From Hydrogenophaga intermedia (GTDB taxonomy: Bacteria; Pseudomonadota; Gammaproteobacteria; Burkholderiales; Burkholderiaceae_C): a DNA stretch of 64,000 bases. Below, piece after piece: positions 51,250-61,066 of the stretch. Both the position numbers and the translations under genes were made by a program. Within the stretch, counting starts at the first letter, position 1. Each line of letters starts with the position of its first letter. The stretch spans positions 62,001 through 126,000 of the forward strand of contig NZ_JAMBNO010000014.1 in NCBI RefSeq assembly GCF_023715105.1. The letters are read 5' to 3'. The notes beneath the pieces were generated by a model. The model was not told the DNA's origin and ran no database searches. It saw nothing but the letters and a program-made list of their open reading frames with translations.

Positions 51250-52290
51250 ATGTCCTCTGCCGCCGACGATTGGTCCTTCCACGATCTGTCCGATGACTAT
51301 GCGCCCGCGCGCGCTGTCGGCGCCCGTGTTTCAACGTACCAGAGTCACTCGGACCCGATCCTTTCCCTCACCGTGTGGTTCGCGGGCGCCATGCCCTCGA
51401 ACGAGGCCGTGGACCGGGTGCTTCGCGATTGCGCAGCCTTCGCCGCCGCCCGCGACAGCTCGCGCGACGTCTTTCTTCATGCAAGCTGGCTCCCGAGTGC
51501 AGATGCCCACTATCGCGAGTTCAAGACGCTGTTTCCGTATGGGCGGAACTACTTTCTTTGCTTCGATGCCCGCGTGCGCCAGATCGGCGTGCGAAAGAAC
51601 GGGGGCAAGCACTTCGTACAGCCCTGGCCGGCGGACGACGTCGCTGCGCTGTGCCGTCAGGCGTACGCAGAGCACGCCCCTTTCCCGCTGGACGATTACG
51701 AAGACAGCGAGGATGTCGACAGCGCCGAGAACGGGTTGCGCGCCGACATCGTCCGCTGGATCTGGTACGGCTACCACTCGCCCGAGGAGATCAACCGCTT
51801 CGTCCTTGAACGCGCCGACGACGAGGATGGCATCGACATCGAGGTGATGAGGTCGTTTGTGGCGACGGTTCTTGCCAGGAAGCGGGCCGCTGAGGCCGGC
51901 TGGCCCGACAAGACCGACAACGATCGCCTCGCGGACGCTTTTTCGGACCTGAGCGACCAAGGCATCCTGGCGGTGCAGTGGGCGGGCGACACGCTGCTCG
52001 AGGGCTTCGAGGTGGTGAACGAACAAGTTGCTGCCCTGGACCCCGATGGCGACAGGTACACAGGCGCCTGCTTCTTCCACAGCCAGGACATGGACAGCGC
52101 CTTGTATGGCCAAGGCCTGTTGTTGGCCTTTGGCCACTTCCACAGCGACGAGCCGGCCGACTACGTCGCCGTCGGGAACCGGGTGTGCGAGGCGCTCCGG
52201 CAGCACGGCTTGCAGACCGAATGGAACGGCTCGCAGCGACAGCGCATCGCGTTGCCGATCTTTTGCTGGCAGCGACGCACGCCGGGCTGA
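51250..52290 (+). CDS. Uncharacterised protein with C-terminal DUF6891-like domain, inserted between flgE and flgF
   Basis: 346 residues, soluble, acidic. Residues about 215-345 (WPDKTDNDRLADAFSDLSDQ, GILAVQWAGDTLLEGFEVVN, ACFFHSQDMDSALYGQGLLL) look like the DUF6891 family. The N-terminal 150 residues (SDPILSLTVWFAGAMPSNEA; YREFKTLFPYGRNYFLCF) have no family I recognise. It has no link to flagella and lies 105 bp after flgE with no flagellar-type promoter. It is probably an insertion acquired by the operon. Function unknown. Confidence 0.8.
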   Translation: MSSAADDWSFHDLSDDYAPARAVGARVSTYQSHSDPILSLTVWFAGAMPSNEAVDRVLRDCAAFAAARDSSRDVFLHASWLPSADAHYREFKTLFPYGRNYFLCFDARVRQIGVRKNGGKHFVQPWPADDVAALCRQAYAEHAPFPLDDYEDSEDVDSAENGLRADIVRWIWYGYHSPEEINRFVLERADDEDGIDIEVMRSFVATVLARKRAAEAGWPDKTDNDRLADAFSDLSDQGILAVQWAGDTLLEGFEVVNEQVAALDPDGDRYTGACFFHSQDMDSALYGQGLLLAFGHFHSDEPADYVAVGNRVCEALRQHGLQTEWNGSQRQRIALPIFCWQRRTPG

Positions 52291-52435
52291 CACGATCCTG
52301 GCGGCGGTGCCGCCCTGCTTGAACCGCCGAATTGCGCGGCCCAAGCCGTGTTGTTCGGGCGTTCGCCCACCCTCAAGAATTTCCACAATCCTTTCAAGCC
52401 GTTGTGGCCAGCGCTGCTGGTGCCTTCGGTGAGCG

Positions 52436-52441
52436 AAAGGA
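52436..52441 (+). promoter_or_regulatory. Ribosome site AAAGGA that decides the TTG start of flgF
   Basis: It lies 7 bases before TTG at 52449, which begins the family N-terminus (L/M)DRFIYTAMTGA. No ATG or GTG is available at that place. Confidence 0.75.
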
Positions 52442-52448
52442 TCTGTGC

Positions 52449-53183
52449 TTGGACCGCTTCATCTACACCGCCATGACCGGCGCCAACGCCGCGGCGCATC
52501 GCCAGCAGGTGTTGACCAACAACCTGGCCAACGTGTCCACGCCGGGTTTTCGTGCCGAGCTGTCCACCTTCCGCGCTGTGCCGATCCGTGGCGACGGCGC
52601 CAGCACGCGCGTGTTCGCGCTGGAAGCGACGGCCGGCCATGATCACAAGCCCGGTTCCGTGCAGGTCACTGGCCGCGCACTCGACGTTGCTGCACAAGGG
52701 GATGCCTGGTTTGCGGTGCAGGGGCTCGACGGCACCGAGGCCTACACGCGCGCCGGCGCATTCGATATCAACGCCGATGGCACGCTCGTGACCGCCAACG
52801 GCCTGCCCGTGCTGGGCGACGGTGGCCCGATCGTGGTGCCCGCCAATGCGCAGGTGGACATCGGGGCCGACGGCACGGTGAACACGCGCGTGGGCAACGA
52901 GCCTGGCCAGGTGGCGGGCCGCCTGAAGATGGTGGTGCCCGATGTCGACAACCCGCTGCGCCGCAGCGAGGACGGCCTGTTCCGCGGCCCCGAGAACAAC
53001 CCGCTGCCCGCGAGCGAAGTCGCACGTCTTCAAGACGGCGCGCTCGAAGGCTCCAACGTCAATCCCGTCGAGGCCATGGTCGGCATGATCGCCGTGGCCC
53101 GCCAGTACGAACTGCAGATGCGCATGCTGCAGAACGGCGAAGGCAACGACCGCAGCGCCAGCCAGCTGCTCAGCAACGGCTGA
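52449..53183 (+). CDS. flgF: Flagellar distal rod protein FlgF
   Basis: 244 residues. The start is TTG: it gives the family N-terminus MDRFIYTAMTGANAAAHRQQ and the usual length. Longer frames add an out-of-family extension. C-terminal signature EGSNVNPVEAMVGMIAVARQYELQMRM. It forms part of the rod. A rare start in an otherwise ATG-rich operon suggests reduced or altered translation after the insertion upstream. Confidence 0.95.
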   Translation: MDRFIYTAMTGANAAAHRQQVLTNNLANVSTPGFRAELSTFRAVPIRGDGASTRVFALEATAGHDHKPGSVQVTGRALDVAAQGDAWFAVQGLDGTEAYTRAGAFDINADGTLVTANGLPVLGDGGPIVVPANAQVDIGADGTVNTRVGNEPGQVAGRLKMVVPDVDNPLRRSEDGLFRGPENNPLPASEVARLQDGALEGSNVNPVEAMVGMIAVARQYELQMRMLQNGEGNDRSASQLLSNG

Positions 53184-53197
53184 ACCCAGGAAACACC

Positions 53198-53980
53198 ATG
53201 ATCAACTCGCTCAAGACCGCCGCCACCGGCATGACCGCGCAGCAAACGCAGCTCGACGTCATCTCGCACAACCTGGCCAACGTCAGCACCAACGGCTTCA
53301 AGCGCTCGCGCGCCGTGTTCGAGGACCTGATGTACCAGAACCTGCGTCAGGTGGGCGCCAACGCCACCGAGCAGGCCGAGCTGCCCACCGGCCTGCAGGT
53401 GGGCCTGGGTGTGCGCACCGTGGCCACCAGCCGCAGCTTCACGCAGGGCACGCCGCAGCAGTCGGGCCGCGCGCTGGACGTCACCATCAACGGCGCGGGC
53501 TTCTTCCAGATCGAGATGCCCGACGGCACCACCGGCTACACGCGCGATGGCAGCTTCCAGATCGACGCCCAGGGCCGCATGGTCACCAACAGCGGCTACC
53601 CGCTGACCGCCGGCATTACCGTGCCGGCCGAGACCGAGAGCATCACCATCTCGGCAGACGGCATCGTGAGCGCCAAGCTCGCGGGCCAGACCGCGCCGCA
53701 GCAGGTGGGCCAGATCGAGCTCGCCAACTTCATCAACCCGCCGGGCCTGGAGCCGCTGGGTCAGAACCTGTACCGCGAGAGCGTGGCCTCGGGCGCGCCG
53801 ATCGCGTCCGCCCCCGGCGCCACCGGCATGGGCCACCTCATGCAGGGCTACACCGAAGCCTCCAACGTAAACGTGGTGCAGGAGCTGGTCGACATGATCC
53901 AGACCCAGCGCGCCTACGAGATGAATTCCAAGGCCATCCAGACCTCCGACCAGATGCTGCAGCGTCTGAGCCAGCTGTGA
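53198..53980 (+). CDS. flgG: Flagellar distal rod protein FlgG
   Basis: 260 residues, the usual length. N-terminal INSLKTAATGMTAQQTQLDV and C-terminal SNVNVVQELVDMIQTQRAYE are classic FlgG. 14 bp after flgF. Most abundant rod component. Confidence 0.98.
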   Translation: MINSLKTAATGMTAQQTQLDVISHNLANVSTNGFKRSRAVFEDLMYQNLRQVGANATEQAELPTGLQVGLGVRTVATSRSFTQGTPQQSGRALDVTINGAGFFQIEMPDGTTGYTRDGSFQIDAQGRMVTNSGYPLTAGITVPAETESITISADGIVSAKLAGQTAPQQVGQIELANFINPPGLEPLGQNLYRESVASGAPIASAPGATGMGHLMQGYTEASNVNVVQELVDMIQTQRAYEMNSKAIQTSDQMLQRLSQL

Positions 53981-53988
53981 GCGCCGCC

Positions 53989-54672
53989 ATGATGCGCCTC
54001 GGCTTCTTCATCGCGCTGGCCGTGCTGGCCAGTGGCTGCGAAACCCTGCAGAACCAGCCCAAGGTGGAGCTGCAGCCAGCCCAACCCGTGCGTTACGTGC
54101 AAAGCGACACGCCCGCGCCGGGCGCTGTGCCCAGCGGCTCGCTGTTTCGTGCCGCCAGCTACCGCCCCGGCTTCGAGGACCCGCGTGCCCGCCTGCCGGG
54201 CGACATCGTCACCATCCAGATCACCGAGCGCGTGAGCGCCAGCCAGCGTTCCTCGGCCTCCATCGAGCGCAGCGCCGACGCCTCGGCCAGCATCAACGCC
54301 ATTCCGCTGTTCGGCGGTTCCGCGCCCTGGAACAAGGCCAACCTGGGTGCGCAGAGCGAGAACAACTTCGCGGGCGATGGCAGCACGTCCAGCAACAACA
54401 CCTTCACCGGCGCCATCACCGCCACCGTGCAGGAGGTGCTGCCCAACGGTCACCTGGTGGTGGTGGGTGAGAAGCAGATCGGCGTCAATGCCAACGTGGA
54501 CGTGCTGCGCTTCAGCGGCACGGTCGACCCGCGCCACATCCGCCCGGGCAACGTGGTGCCCTCGACGCAGGTGGCCAATGCGCGCATCGAGTCGCGCAAC
54601 CGCGGCGCGCAGGGCGAAGCCATGTCAATTGGCTGGCTCGCACGGTTCTTTTTGAGCGTTCTGCCGTTCTGA
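53989..54672 (+). CDS. flgH: Flagellar L-ring lipoprotein FlgH
   Basis: 227 residues. Lipobox LASGC (signal FIALAVLASGC). FlgH signatures: GDIVTIQITERVSASQRSSA; ATVQEVLPNGHLVVVGEKQI; GTVDPRHIRPGNVVPSTQVA. Forms the L ring in the outer membrane. The ATG 8 bp after flgG is preferred to a GTG overlapping the flgG stop. Confidence 0.97.
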   Translation: MMRLGFFIALAVLASGCETLQNQPKVELQPAQPVRYVQSDTPAPGAVPSGSLFRAASYRPGFEDPRARLPGDIVTIQITERVSASQRSSASIERSADASASINAIPLFGGSAPWNKANLGAQSENNFAGDGSTSSNNTFTGAITATVQEVLPNGHLVVVGEKQIGVNANVDVLRFSGTVDPRHIRPGNVVPSTQVANARIESRNRGAQGEAMSIGWLARFFLSVLPF

Positions 54673-54692
54673 AGCGCGCGACCATTGCCCGC

Positions 54693-55832
54693 ATGAACCC
54701 CGCATTCCGCCCTGCCATGTCTATCGGCCGCGCCGCGCGCCACTTGATGGTTTTCTGCCTGATGCTGGCCTTGTGGCCCGCCGCGGCACAAAGCATCCGC
54801 GTGAAGGAAATCGCAGCGGTGCAGGGCGTGCGCAGCAACATGCTCACCGGCTATGGCCTGGTGGTGGGGCTGGACGGCACGGGCGACCAGACCACGCAGA
54901 TGCCCTACACCAGCCAGAGCCTGGCCAACTTCCTGCAGCAGCACGGTCTCACATTGCCCGCGGGCGCCAACCCGCAGCTCAAGAACGTGGCGGCGGTGAT
55001 GGTCACGGCCGAGCTGCCTGCGTTCGCACGCCCGGGCCAGGCGATCGACGTCACCGTCTCCTCCATCGGCAACGCCAAGTCGCTGCGCGGCGGCACGCTC
55101 ATTGTCACCCCGCTGCGCGGCGCCGATGGCGAGATCTACGCGCTCGCGCAAGGCAACCTCATGGTCGGCGGCGCGGGCGCGTCCGCCGGCGGCAGCAAGG
55201 TGCAGATCAACCACCTGAGCGCCGGGCGCATTCCCGGCGGTGGCCAGGTCGAGCGCGCCGTTCCCACGCCGCTGCATGGGGGCGACACCCTGGACCTCGG
55301 CCTGAACAGCCACGACTTCCAGACCGCCAGCCGCGTGAGCGACGCCATCAACAAGGCGCTGGGGGCCGGCACCGCAAGCGCTATCGACGGCCGCGTGGTG
55401 CGGCTGAACGCGCCCACCGACCCGGGCGCGCGCGTGGCCTTTCTCGCGCGCGTCGAAGAGGTGCGCATCGAATCGAGCGTGCCGACCGCCAAGGTGGTGA
55501 TCAACGCGCGCACCGGCTCCATCGTCATGAACCAGGCCGTCACGCTGGGTGCGGTGGCGGTGGCGCACGGCAACCTGTCGGTCAGCATCAGCAGCACGCC
55601 CGTCATCAGCCAGCCCGCGCCGTTCTCGGGCGGCGAGACGGTGGTGCGCGAGCAGGCCAACATCCAGATCAGCCAGGACAAGGGCTCGCTCATCCAGATG
55701 GGCCCGGCCGCGAAACTGGCCGACGTGGTGAAGGCGCTCAACGCGCTGGGCGCCACGCCGCAGGACCTGCTCGCCATCCTGCAGGCCATCAAGGCCTCGG
55801 GCGCGCTCAACGCCGAGCTCGAGGTGATCTGA
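54693..55832 (+). CDS. flgI: Flagellar P-ring protein FlgI
   Basis: 379 residues. A signal peptide (HLMVFCLMLALWPAAAQ) precedes a mature part starting SIRVKEIAAVQGVRSN, with GYGLVVGLDGTGDQTTQMPY. It forms the P ring in the peptidoglycan layer. The N-terminal 18 residues before the hydrophobic stretch could be shortened by starting at a later ATG (54717). Stop overlaps the flgJ start. Confidence 0.97.
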   Translation: MNPAFRPAMSIGRAARHLMVFCLMLALWPAAAQSIRVKEIAAVQGVRSNMLTGYGLVVGLDGTGDQTTQMPYTSQSLANFLQQHGLTLPAGANPQLKNVAAVMVTAELPAFARPGQAIDVTVSSIGNAKSLRGGTLIVTPLRGADGEIYALAQGNLMVGGAGASAGGSKVQINHLSAGRIPGGGQVERAVPTPLHGGDTLDLGLNSHDFQTASRVSDAINKALGAGTASAIDGRVVRLNAPTDPGARVAFLARVEEVRIESSVPTAKVVINARTGSIVMNQAVTLGAVAVAHGNLSVSISSTPVISQPAPFSGGETVVREQANIQISQDKGSLIQMGPAAKLADVVKALNALGATPQDLLAILQAIKASGALNAELEVI

Positions 55833-56668
55833 TGTCGGTGAACCCCTTGATGCCCAGCGGTCTGGCCGCCGACCCGACGGCGCTCAACGCGCTCAAGGGC
55901 GCGGGCAACGACAAGGCCGCGCTCAAGGAGGCCGCGAAGCAGTTCGAGGCCCTGTTCATGCGCGAGCTGCTCAAGAGCATGCGCGAGGCCACCAGCAAGA
56001 GCGGCTTGATGGACAGCGAAGGCGAGAACCTGGGCACCGACCTGCTGGACCAGCAGTTCTCGGTGCAGCTGGCGGGCCTGCCGGGGGGGCTGGCGTCGGC
56101 CATCGAGCGCCAGCTCGGTGCGCAACTCACGGGAGCCGTCAGTGCGCCGGGCACACCCTCCATGCCCAGCACGCTCGATCGGATCAATGCATCGGGCCGC
56201 CAGACCGACTTCGTGGAAAAACACAGCGCCGCCGCCCAGGCCGTGGCGCGCGACTCCGGCATTCCTGCCGCCTTCATGCTCGGCCAGGCCGGGCACGAAA
56301 GCGGCTGGGGCCGCGGCGAGATTCGCCACGCCGACGGCTCGCCCGCGCACAACCTGTTCGGCATCAAGGCCACGGGCGGCTGGAACGGCAAGGTGGCCGA
56401 GGTCACCACCACCGAATACATCGACGGCGTGCCGCGCAAGGTGGTCGCGAAGTTCCGCGCCTACGACTCCTACGAGGATTCGTTTCGCGACTACGCGCGC
56501 CTGATCGGCAACAGCCCACGCTACGAGGGCGTGATGGAGCAGCTGCACTCGGTGCAGGGCTTCAGCCACGGGCTGCAGCGTGCCGGCTACGCCACCGATC
56601 CGCAATACGCGGCCAAACTCAGCCGCGCGATCAACACGACGCTGTCCTTGCAGCGCGCCCAGGGCTGA
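55832..56668 (+). CDS. flgJ: Rod-capping peptidoglycan hydrolase FlgJ
   Basis: 278 residues, bifunctional. The N-terminal rod-cap domain (KEAAKQFEALFMRELLKSMR) is joined to a C-terminal glucosaminidase-type domain (FMLGQAGHESGWGRGEIRHA, HNLFGIKATGGWNG) with the catalytic Glu in GHESGWG. It opens the cell wall for the rod. TGATG overlap with flgI; 3 bp before flgK. Confidence 0.96.
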   Translation: MSVNPLMPSGLAADPTALNALKGAGNDKAALKEAAKQFEALFMRELLKSMREATSKSGLMDSEGENLGTDLLDQQFSVQLAGLPGGLASAIERQLGAQLTGAVSAPGTPSMPSTLDRINASGRQTDFVEKHSAAAQAVARDSGIPAAFMLGQAGHESGWGRGEIRHADGSPAHNLFGIKATGGWNGKVAEVTTTEYIDGVPRKVVAKFRAYDSYEDSFRDYARLIGNSPRYEGVMEQLHSVQGFSHGLQRAGYATDPQYAAKLSRAINTTLSLQRAQG

Positions 56669-56671
56669 TCC

Positions 56672-58591
56672 ATGTCCTCACTGAACATCGCCACGCGCGC
56701 GCTCAACACCAACCTGGCGGCGTTGCAGGTCATCGGCCACAACATCGCCAACGTCAACACGGCGGGCTACTCGCGCCAGACGGTGCAGCTGCAAAGCGCG
56801 GGCTACCAGTCCACCGGTGGCGGCTATTTCGGCAAGGGCGTCGAGCTCACCACCGTCGAGCGCGCCTACAACGAACACCTCACGCGCGAGGCGCGTGTCA
56901 CCGCATCGAGCGCGGCGGGCAACGCCGCGCGTCTGGAGCGTCTGCAGCAACTCGAATCGGTCTTCCCGATGGGTGACCAGGGCCTGGGCGTCGCTCTCAA
57001 CGACATGCTCAATGCCTGGAGCGATCTCGTCGCGTCGCCCAGCAACAGCACGGCGCGCGTGGTCGTGATCTCGCGCGCGGACGCCTTCGCCGCGCGCTTG
57101 CGCGACACCGCGGGCCAGATCGACCTGCTGCGCAACAGCACGCAGCAGCAGGTGGGCGAGCAGGTCGACGCGATCAACCGACTGGCCACCGAACTCGCGA
57201 GCGTCAACAAGCGCATCATCGAGACCTCGGGCGGCAGCCACACCCCGAACGACCTGTTTGATCAGCGCGACAAGCTGCTGGCCGACCTGAGCCAGTACAC
57301 GCAACTCAGCGTGGTGCCGGGCGAGGGCGGCACCGCCAACGTATTCATCGCCGGCAGCCAGCCGCTGGTGCTGGGCACACAGACCGGCCAACTCGCGACG
57401 CAGCGCGACCCGGCCGATACCTCGCGCATCCAGGTGGTGTTCCGCCAGGGCGCCATGAGCACCCCGCTGGACGCCACCGCCCTGGGCAGCGGCGAGCTCG
57501 CGGGCACGTTGCGCTTCCTCAATGAGGACTTGCAGGCCGTTCAGAATCAGGTCGGTCGCATGGCGCTGGCGGCCTCGGAAATCGTCAACGCACAGCACCG
57601 CCTGGGCGTGGACCTCGCCGGCGCCATGGGGGGCGACTTCTTCGTGCCCCTGGGCGCGACCGCCGGCCTGCGCGCGCCCACCAACGCCCCTCCCCAAACC
57701 GCAACGGCGAGTGCGAGCGTGAGCAATCCGCAGGCGCTGATCGCGTCCGACTACGAACTGCGCGTGGAGGCCGGCGGCTTCTCGGTGGTGCGCCTGTCCG
57801 ACAACGCCGTCACCACCTTCCCGACGCTGCCGGCTGTGGTGGACGGCCTCAGCTTCGACATCGGCGCCGGCCCGGCAGCCGTGGGCGACAGCTTTCGCAT
57901 CCGGCCGTTCGAGGCCGCTGCCCGAAACCTGCAGGTGGCCATCACCGCGCCGCAAAACCTGGCGGTTGCCAGCCCGGTGCTGGTAACGCCGGGCACCGCC
58001 AACAGCGGTGGCCTGGGCGTGGAGTCGTTGTATGCGGTGAGCGATTCGCCCAACCTCACCGATCCCGTCACGCTGACCTTCAACGCCGATGGCACCTTCA
58101 GCGCCACCGGCCTGGGCCCCGGCAACCCGGCGCCCGACAACCCCGGCCCGCCCGCGAGCTACAACTTCACGCCGGGCCAACCGATCCAGCTCAATGGCTG
58201 GAGCCTCACGCTGCGCGGCAACCCCACGGCGGGCGACAGCTTTTCCATCGGTGCCGCCCCGTCGAGCACCATTGCGCAGAACGCGGGCAATGCCAACGGC
58301 GTGCTGGCATTGCGCGCCATGGCCACCTTCGAGGGCGCGACGCTCTCCGACGGTTACGTGAGCCTGTTTGCCGACGTCGGCGCGCGGGTGCAGAACGCCA
58401 AGTTCTCGGCCGAGTTCACCCGCAACGTCGCGTTGTCGGCCGAACAGGCGCGCGCCAACGTGGCCGGTGTGAACCTCGACGAAGAGGCCGCCCGGCTGCT
58501 GCAGTTCCAGCAGGCCTATCAGGCGTCGGCCAAATTTCTGCAAATCGCGCAGAGCACCTTCGACAGCCTTCTCCAGACCATCGGCAGGTGA
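56672..58591 (+). CDS. flgK: Hook-filament junction protein FlgK (HAP1)
   Basis: 639 residues. N-terminal ATRALNTNLAALQVIGHNIA and C-terminal NVAGVNLDEEAARLLQFQQA ... FLQIAQSTFDSLLQTIGR are typical. A variable middle (about 330-520) is longer than the minimal family. Joins hook and filament. Two bp before flgL; FlgN is its likely chaperone. Confidence 0.97.
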   Translation: MSSLNIATRALNTNLAALQVIGHNIANVNTAGYSRQTVQLQSAGYQSTGGGYFGKGVELTTVERAYNEHLTREARVTASSAAGNAARLERLQQLESVFPMGDQGLGVALNDMLNAWSDLVASPSNSTARVVVISRADAFAARLRDTAGQIDLLRNSTQQQVGEQVDAINRLATELASVNKRIIETSGGSHTPNDLFDQRDKLLADLSQYTQLSVVPGEGGTANVFIAGSQPLVLGTQTGQLATQRDPADTSRIQVVFRQGAMSTPLDATALGSGELAGTLRFLNEDLQAVQNQVGRMALAASEIVNAQHRLGVDLAGAMGGDFFVPLGATAGLRAPTNAPPQTATASASVSNPQALIASDYELRVEAGGFSVVRLSDNAVTTFPTLPAVVDGLSFDIGAGPAAVGDSFRIRPFEAAARNLQVAITAPQNLAVASPVLVTPGTANSGGLGVESLYAVSDSPNLTDPVTLTFNADGTFSATGLGPGNPAPDNPGPPASYNFTPGQPIQLNGWSLTLRGNPTAGDSFSIGAAPSSTIAQNAGNANGVLALRAMATFEGATLSDGYVSLFADVGARVQNAKFSAEFTRNVALSAEQARANVAGVNLDEEAARLLQFQQAYQASAKFLQIAQSTFDSLLQTIGR

Positions 58592-58593
58592 CC

Positions 58594-59814
58594 ATGACGT
58601 TTCGCATCTCCACCGCCAACCAGTTCGATCGCACCATCCAGCAGCTCGGTGTTCGTCAGACCGACCTGGCCAACCAGCAGGAGCGCCTGGCCACCGGCAA
58701 GCGCGTGCTCAAGGCCAGCGACGACCCGGTGGCCGCGTCGCTCAACGAAGCCTCGCGCAACCGCTCGGCCCGCATCGAGGCCGACCTGCGCGCGCTCGAT
58801 GCGTCGCGCACCAGCCTGCAGCAGGCCGAAGCCGGCCTCGCCGAATCGGGCGAGCTCATGACCAAGGTCAAGGAGCTGCTGGTCTCGGCGGGCAACGGCG
58901 CTTACTCCGATGCGGAGCGGGCGGACATCGCGCGCCAGATTGAAGGCCTGCGTGAGCAGCTCATCGCCGTGGCCAACCGCACCGACAGCAATGGCCGCAC
59001 GCTCTTTGGCGGTCTGGGCGGCGCATCCGTGCCCTTTGTGGACGTCTACACGCCCAGCGGCACCGGTGTGGTTTTCCAGGGGCTGCGTGGACAGCCCGCA
59101 CCGGGCGACAGCTCACTGCCGCAGACGCTTGATGGCGACGCCATCTGGATGCGCGTGCCGCCTGGCAACGGCAGTTTCACGCTGAGCGTACCCACCACCA
59201 ACACCGGCGGCGTGCACACCAACGCCGGCGAGGTGATCGACGCGAGCGCCGTCACCGGCAACAACTACCGCATCGACTTCGCCCAGGTGGCAGGCACCAT
59301 GCAGTACACGGTGACCAACACCACCACAGGCGTAGCCGTGCCCGGGCATTCGAACGTGCCCTACCAGAGCGGCACCGCGCTGACCTTCGATGGCCTGAGC
59401 TTCACCCTCAATGGCAACCCGGCCAACGGCGACGTGGTGAACCTCACCCAGAACAATGCGCCCACCGACGTTTTCAGCGTGCTGCAGGGTGCCATCGACG
59501 CGTTGCGTCACGACGGTGTGGGCGAGGCGGGTTACCGCGCGCAGGAACTCGGCCGTGCGATCGCCGAGATGGACACCGCGCACGACCGCGTGCTGCTGGC
59601 ACGTGGGCGTGCCGGCGAATGGCTCAACCGGGCCGACTCCCAGGAATTCCTGATGAAGGATCGCGTGGTCGATCTCGAGAGCGAGCAATCGCGCCTGACC
59701 GACCTCGACATGGTCAAGGGCATCTCCGACTTCCAGAAACAACAACTGGCGCTGGAGGCGGCGATCAAGTCCTACGCCCAGGTGCAGCGCCTCTCGCTCT
59801 TCAACCAGATCTGA
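58594..59814 (+). CDS. flgL: Hook-filament junction protein FlgL (HAP3)
   Basis: 406 residues. N-terminal RISTANQFDRTIQQLGVRQT (FlgL) with LANQQERLATGKRVLKASDD, and C-terminal LDMVKGISDFQKQQLALEAA. The ATG three codons into a longer GTG-started frame fits the family N-terminus and has AGGTGA just upstream. 6 bp before the HDOD gene. Confidence 0.96.
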   Translation: MTFRISTANQFDRTIQQLGVRQTDLANQQERLATGKRVLKASDDPVAASLNEASRNRSARIEADLRALDASRTSLQQAEAGLAESGELMTKVKELLVSAGNGAYSDAERADIARQIEGLREQLIAVANRTDSNGRTLFGGLGGASVPFVDVYTPSGTGVVFQGLRGQPAPGDSSLPQTLDGDAIWMRVPPGNGSFTLSVPTTNTGGVHTNAGEVIDASAVTGNNYRIDFAQVAGTMQYTVTNTTTGVAVPGHSNVPYQSGTALTFDGLSFTLNGNPANGDVVNLTQNNAPTDVFSVLQGAIDALRHDGVGEAGYRAQELGRAIAEMDTAHDRVLLARGRAGEWLNRADSQEFLMKDRVVDLESEQSRLTDLDMVKGISDFQKQQLALEAAIKSYAQVQRLSLFNQI

Positions 59815-59820
59815 CGCCGC

Positions 59821-61023
59821 ATGCTGCACGCCCACACCGTTCTAGACAGCGTGGCCATGGCCTATGTGCCGCTGTGGAGCCGCGCCCGCGAACTGGCGGG
59901 CGTGCGTTTGTGCGTGCGCGCCATCCACCCCGAGGGCGTGGACGCCAGCCACCTGCTGCAGGCCGTCGGCGAAGACTGGCCCGAAGGTGCGCCGCCCTTG
60001 CTGCTGTCATTGCAGACGCCGCGCTTGCTGCAACAGGCGCTGTCCTGCGCGCCGATCCGCAACACGGCGCTGGAAGTGCCGGCGTCCCTGTTCAATGGCC
60101 AGGAAACGCTCTCGCGCCTGTCCATGGCGCAACGGCGCGGCCACCATCTCGTGCGCCGCGGCGACTTCGCTGCCTTGCGCGGCCTGCCCACGCCAGGCGT
60201 GAGCCACCGCAACCTGCTGCGCCTTGAGGCCGACGACCGCTTCGACAGCCTGCCCGGCCAGATGATCGAGGGCTTGGACACCCAGGCACGTGTGCAGCAC
60301 GCGCTCGACAAGGCCGAGGCGTCCGCCGTCCTCGGCTGGCCGGTGGCCGACGTGCTGCAAGCGCACCGCCACGCCCCGCTGCAATACGACCGGCGCGTGG
60401 TGCGACAGGTGCTCGACGTCATCGACGATGAAGAATGCTCGATCGAGTATCTGGAGCGCCTGGTGCGCCAGGATCCGGTGCTCGTGTATCGCGTGCTCAT
60501 GCTGGTGAACTCGGCCGCCTACGGCGCGCACCGCGAGATCGGCTCGTTGCGACACGCGCTCATGATGCTGGGCTTTCGCGAGCTGGGTCGCTGGTTGGTG
60601 GAACAACTGCCCGAACTCGAGCCCGACGTCGACCTGCAACCCGTTCGATACAGCATGGTGATGCGCGCACGGCTGGCGCACCACCTGCTCGCCAGCGGCT
60701 CCGACGACACCTTGCGCGCGGAGGTCTACACCACCGCCGTGCTGTCGCGCCTGGACCTGCTGCTGCACCAACCCCTGGCCGACCTGCTGCACCACCTGCC
60801 GCTGGCCGCGCGCATGACGGATGCCATGTTGCGGCGCAGCGGCCCGTATTTCGCGCTGCTCGACGTGGCGCAGGCCCTGGGTGAGCCCGAGCGCATCGAG
60901 CGCATGGAAACCCTGTGCCGCCGCCACGAGATCACGCTCGACCAGGCCAACCGCGCCCTGCTGCGCATGCTGGCCACCAGCCGCGACCACGCCGGCAAGC
61001 GCTCAGAGCGGCTGATGCACTGA
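59821..61023 (+). CDS. HDOD domain protein (YuxH-like), in the flg operon
   Basis: 400 residues. The C-terminal HDOD domain is clear ([40 protein letters not shown]). The N-terminal about 160 residues ([20 protein letters not shown] ... [20 protein letters not shown]) resemble a degenerate EAL domain without its catalytic residues. Such proteins are signalling adaptors rather than enzymes. Beginning 6 bp after flgL suggests it belongs to the operon and links motility to second-messenger signalling (inference). Confidence 0.85.
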   Translation: MLHAHTVLDSVAMAYVPLWSRARELAGVRLCVRAIHPEGVDASHLLQAVGEDWPEGAPPLLLSLQTPRLLQQALSCAPIRNTALEVPASLFNGQETLSRLSMAQRRGHHLVRRGDFAALRGLPTPGVSHRNLLRLEADDRFDSLPGQMIEGLDTQARVQHALDKAEASAVLGWPVADVLQAHRHAPLQYDRRVVRQVLDVIDDEECSIEYLERLVRQDPVLVYRVLMLVNSAAYGAHREIGSLRHALMMLGFRELGRWLVEQLPELEPDVDLQPVRYSMVMRARLAHHLLASGSDDTLRAEVYTTAVLSRLDLLLHQPLADLLHHLPLAARMTDAMLRRSGPYFALLDVAQALGEPERIERMETLCRRHEITLDQANRALLRMLATSRDHAGKRSERLMH

Positions 61024-61066
61024 GCGGCCGGGCGCGGGGGCCGCGGCAGGCCTTAGCATCGTGCCC

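Noticed and set aside
49066..51282. A 738-codon open frame on the minus strand opposite flgD and flgE
   Set aside because: Same codon-bias effect; flgC, flgD and flgE are certain.
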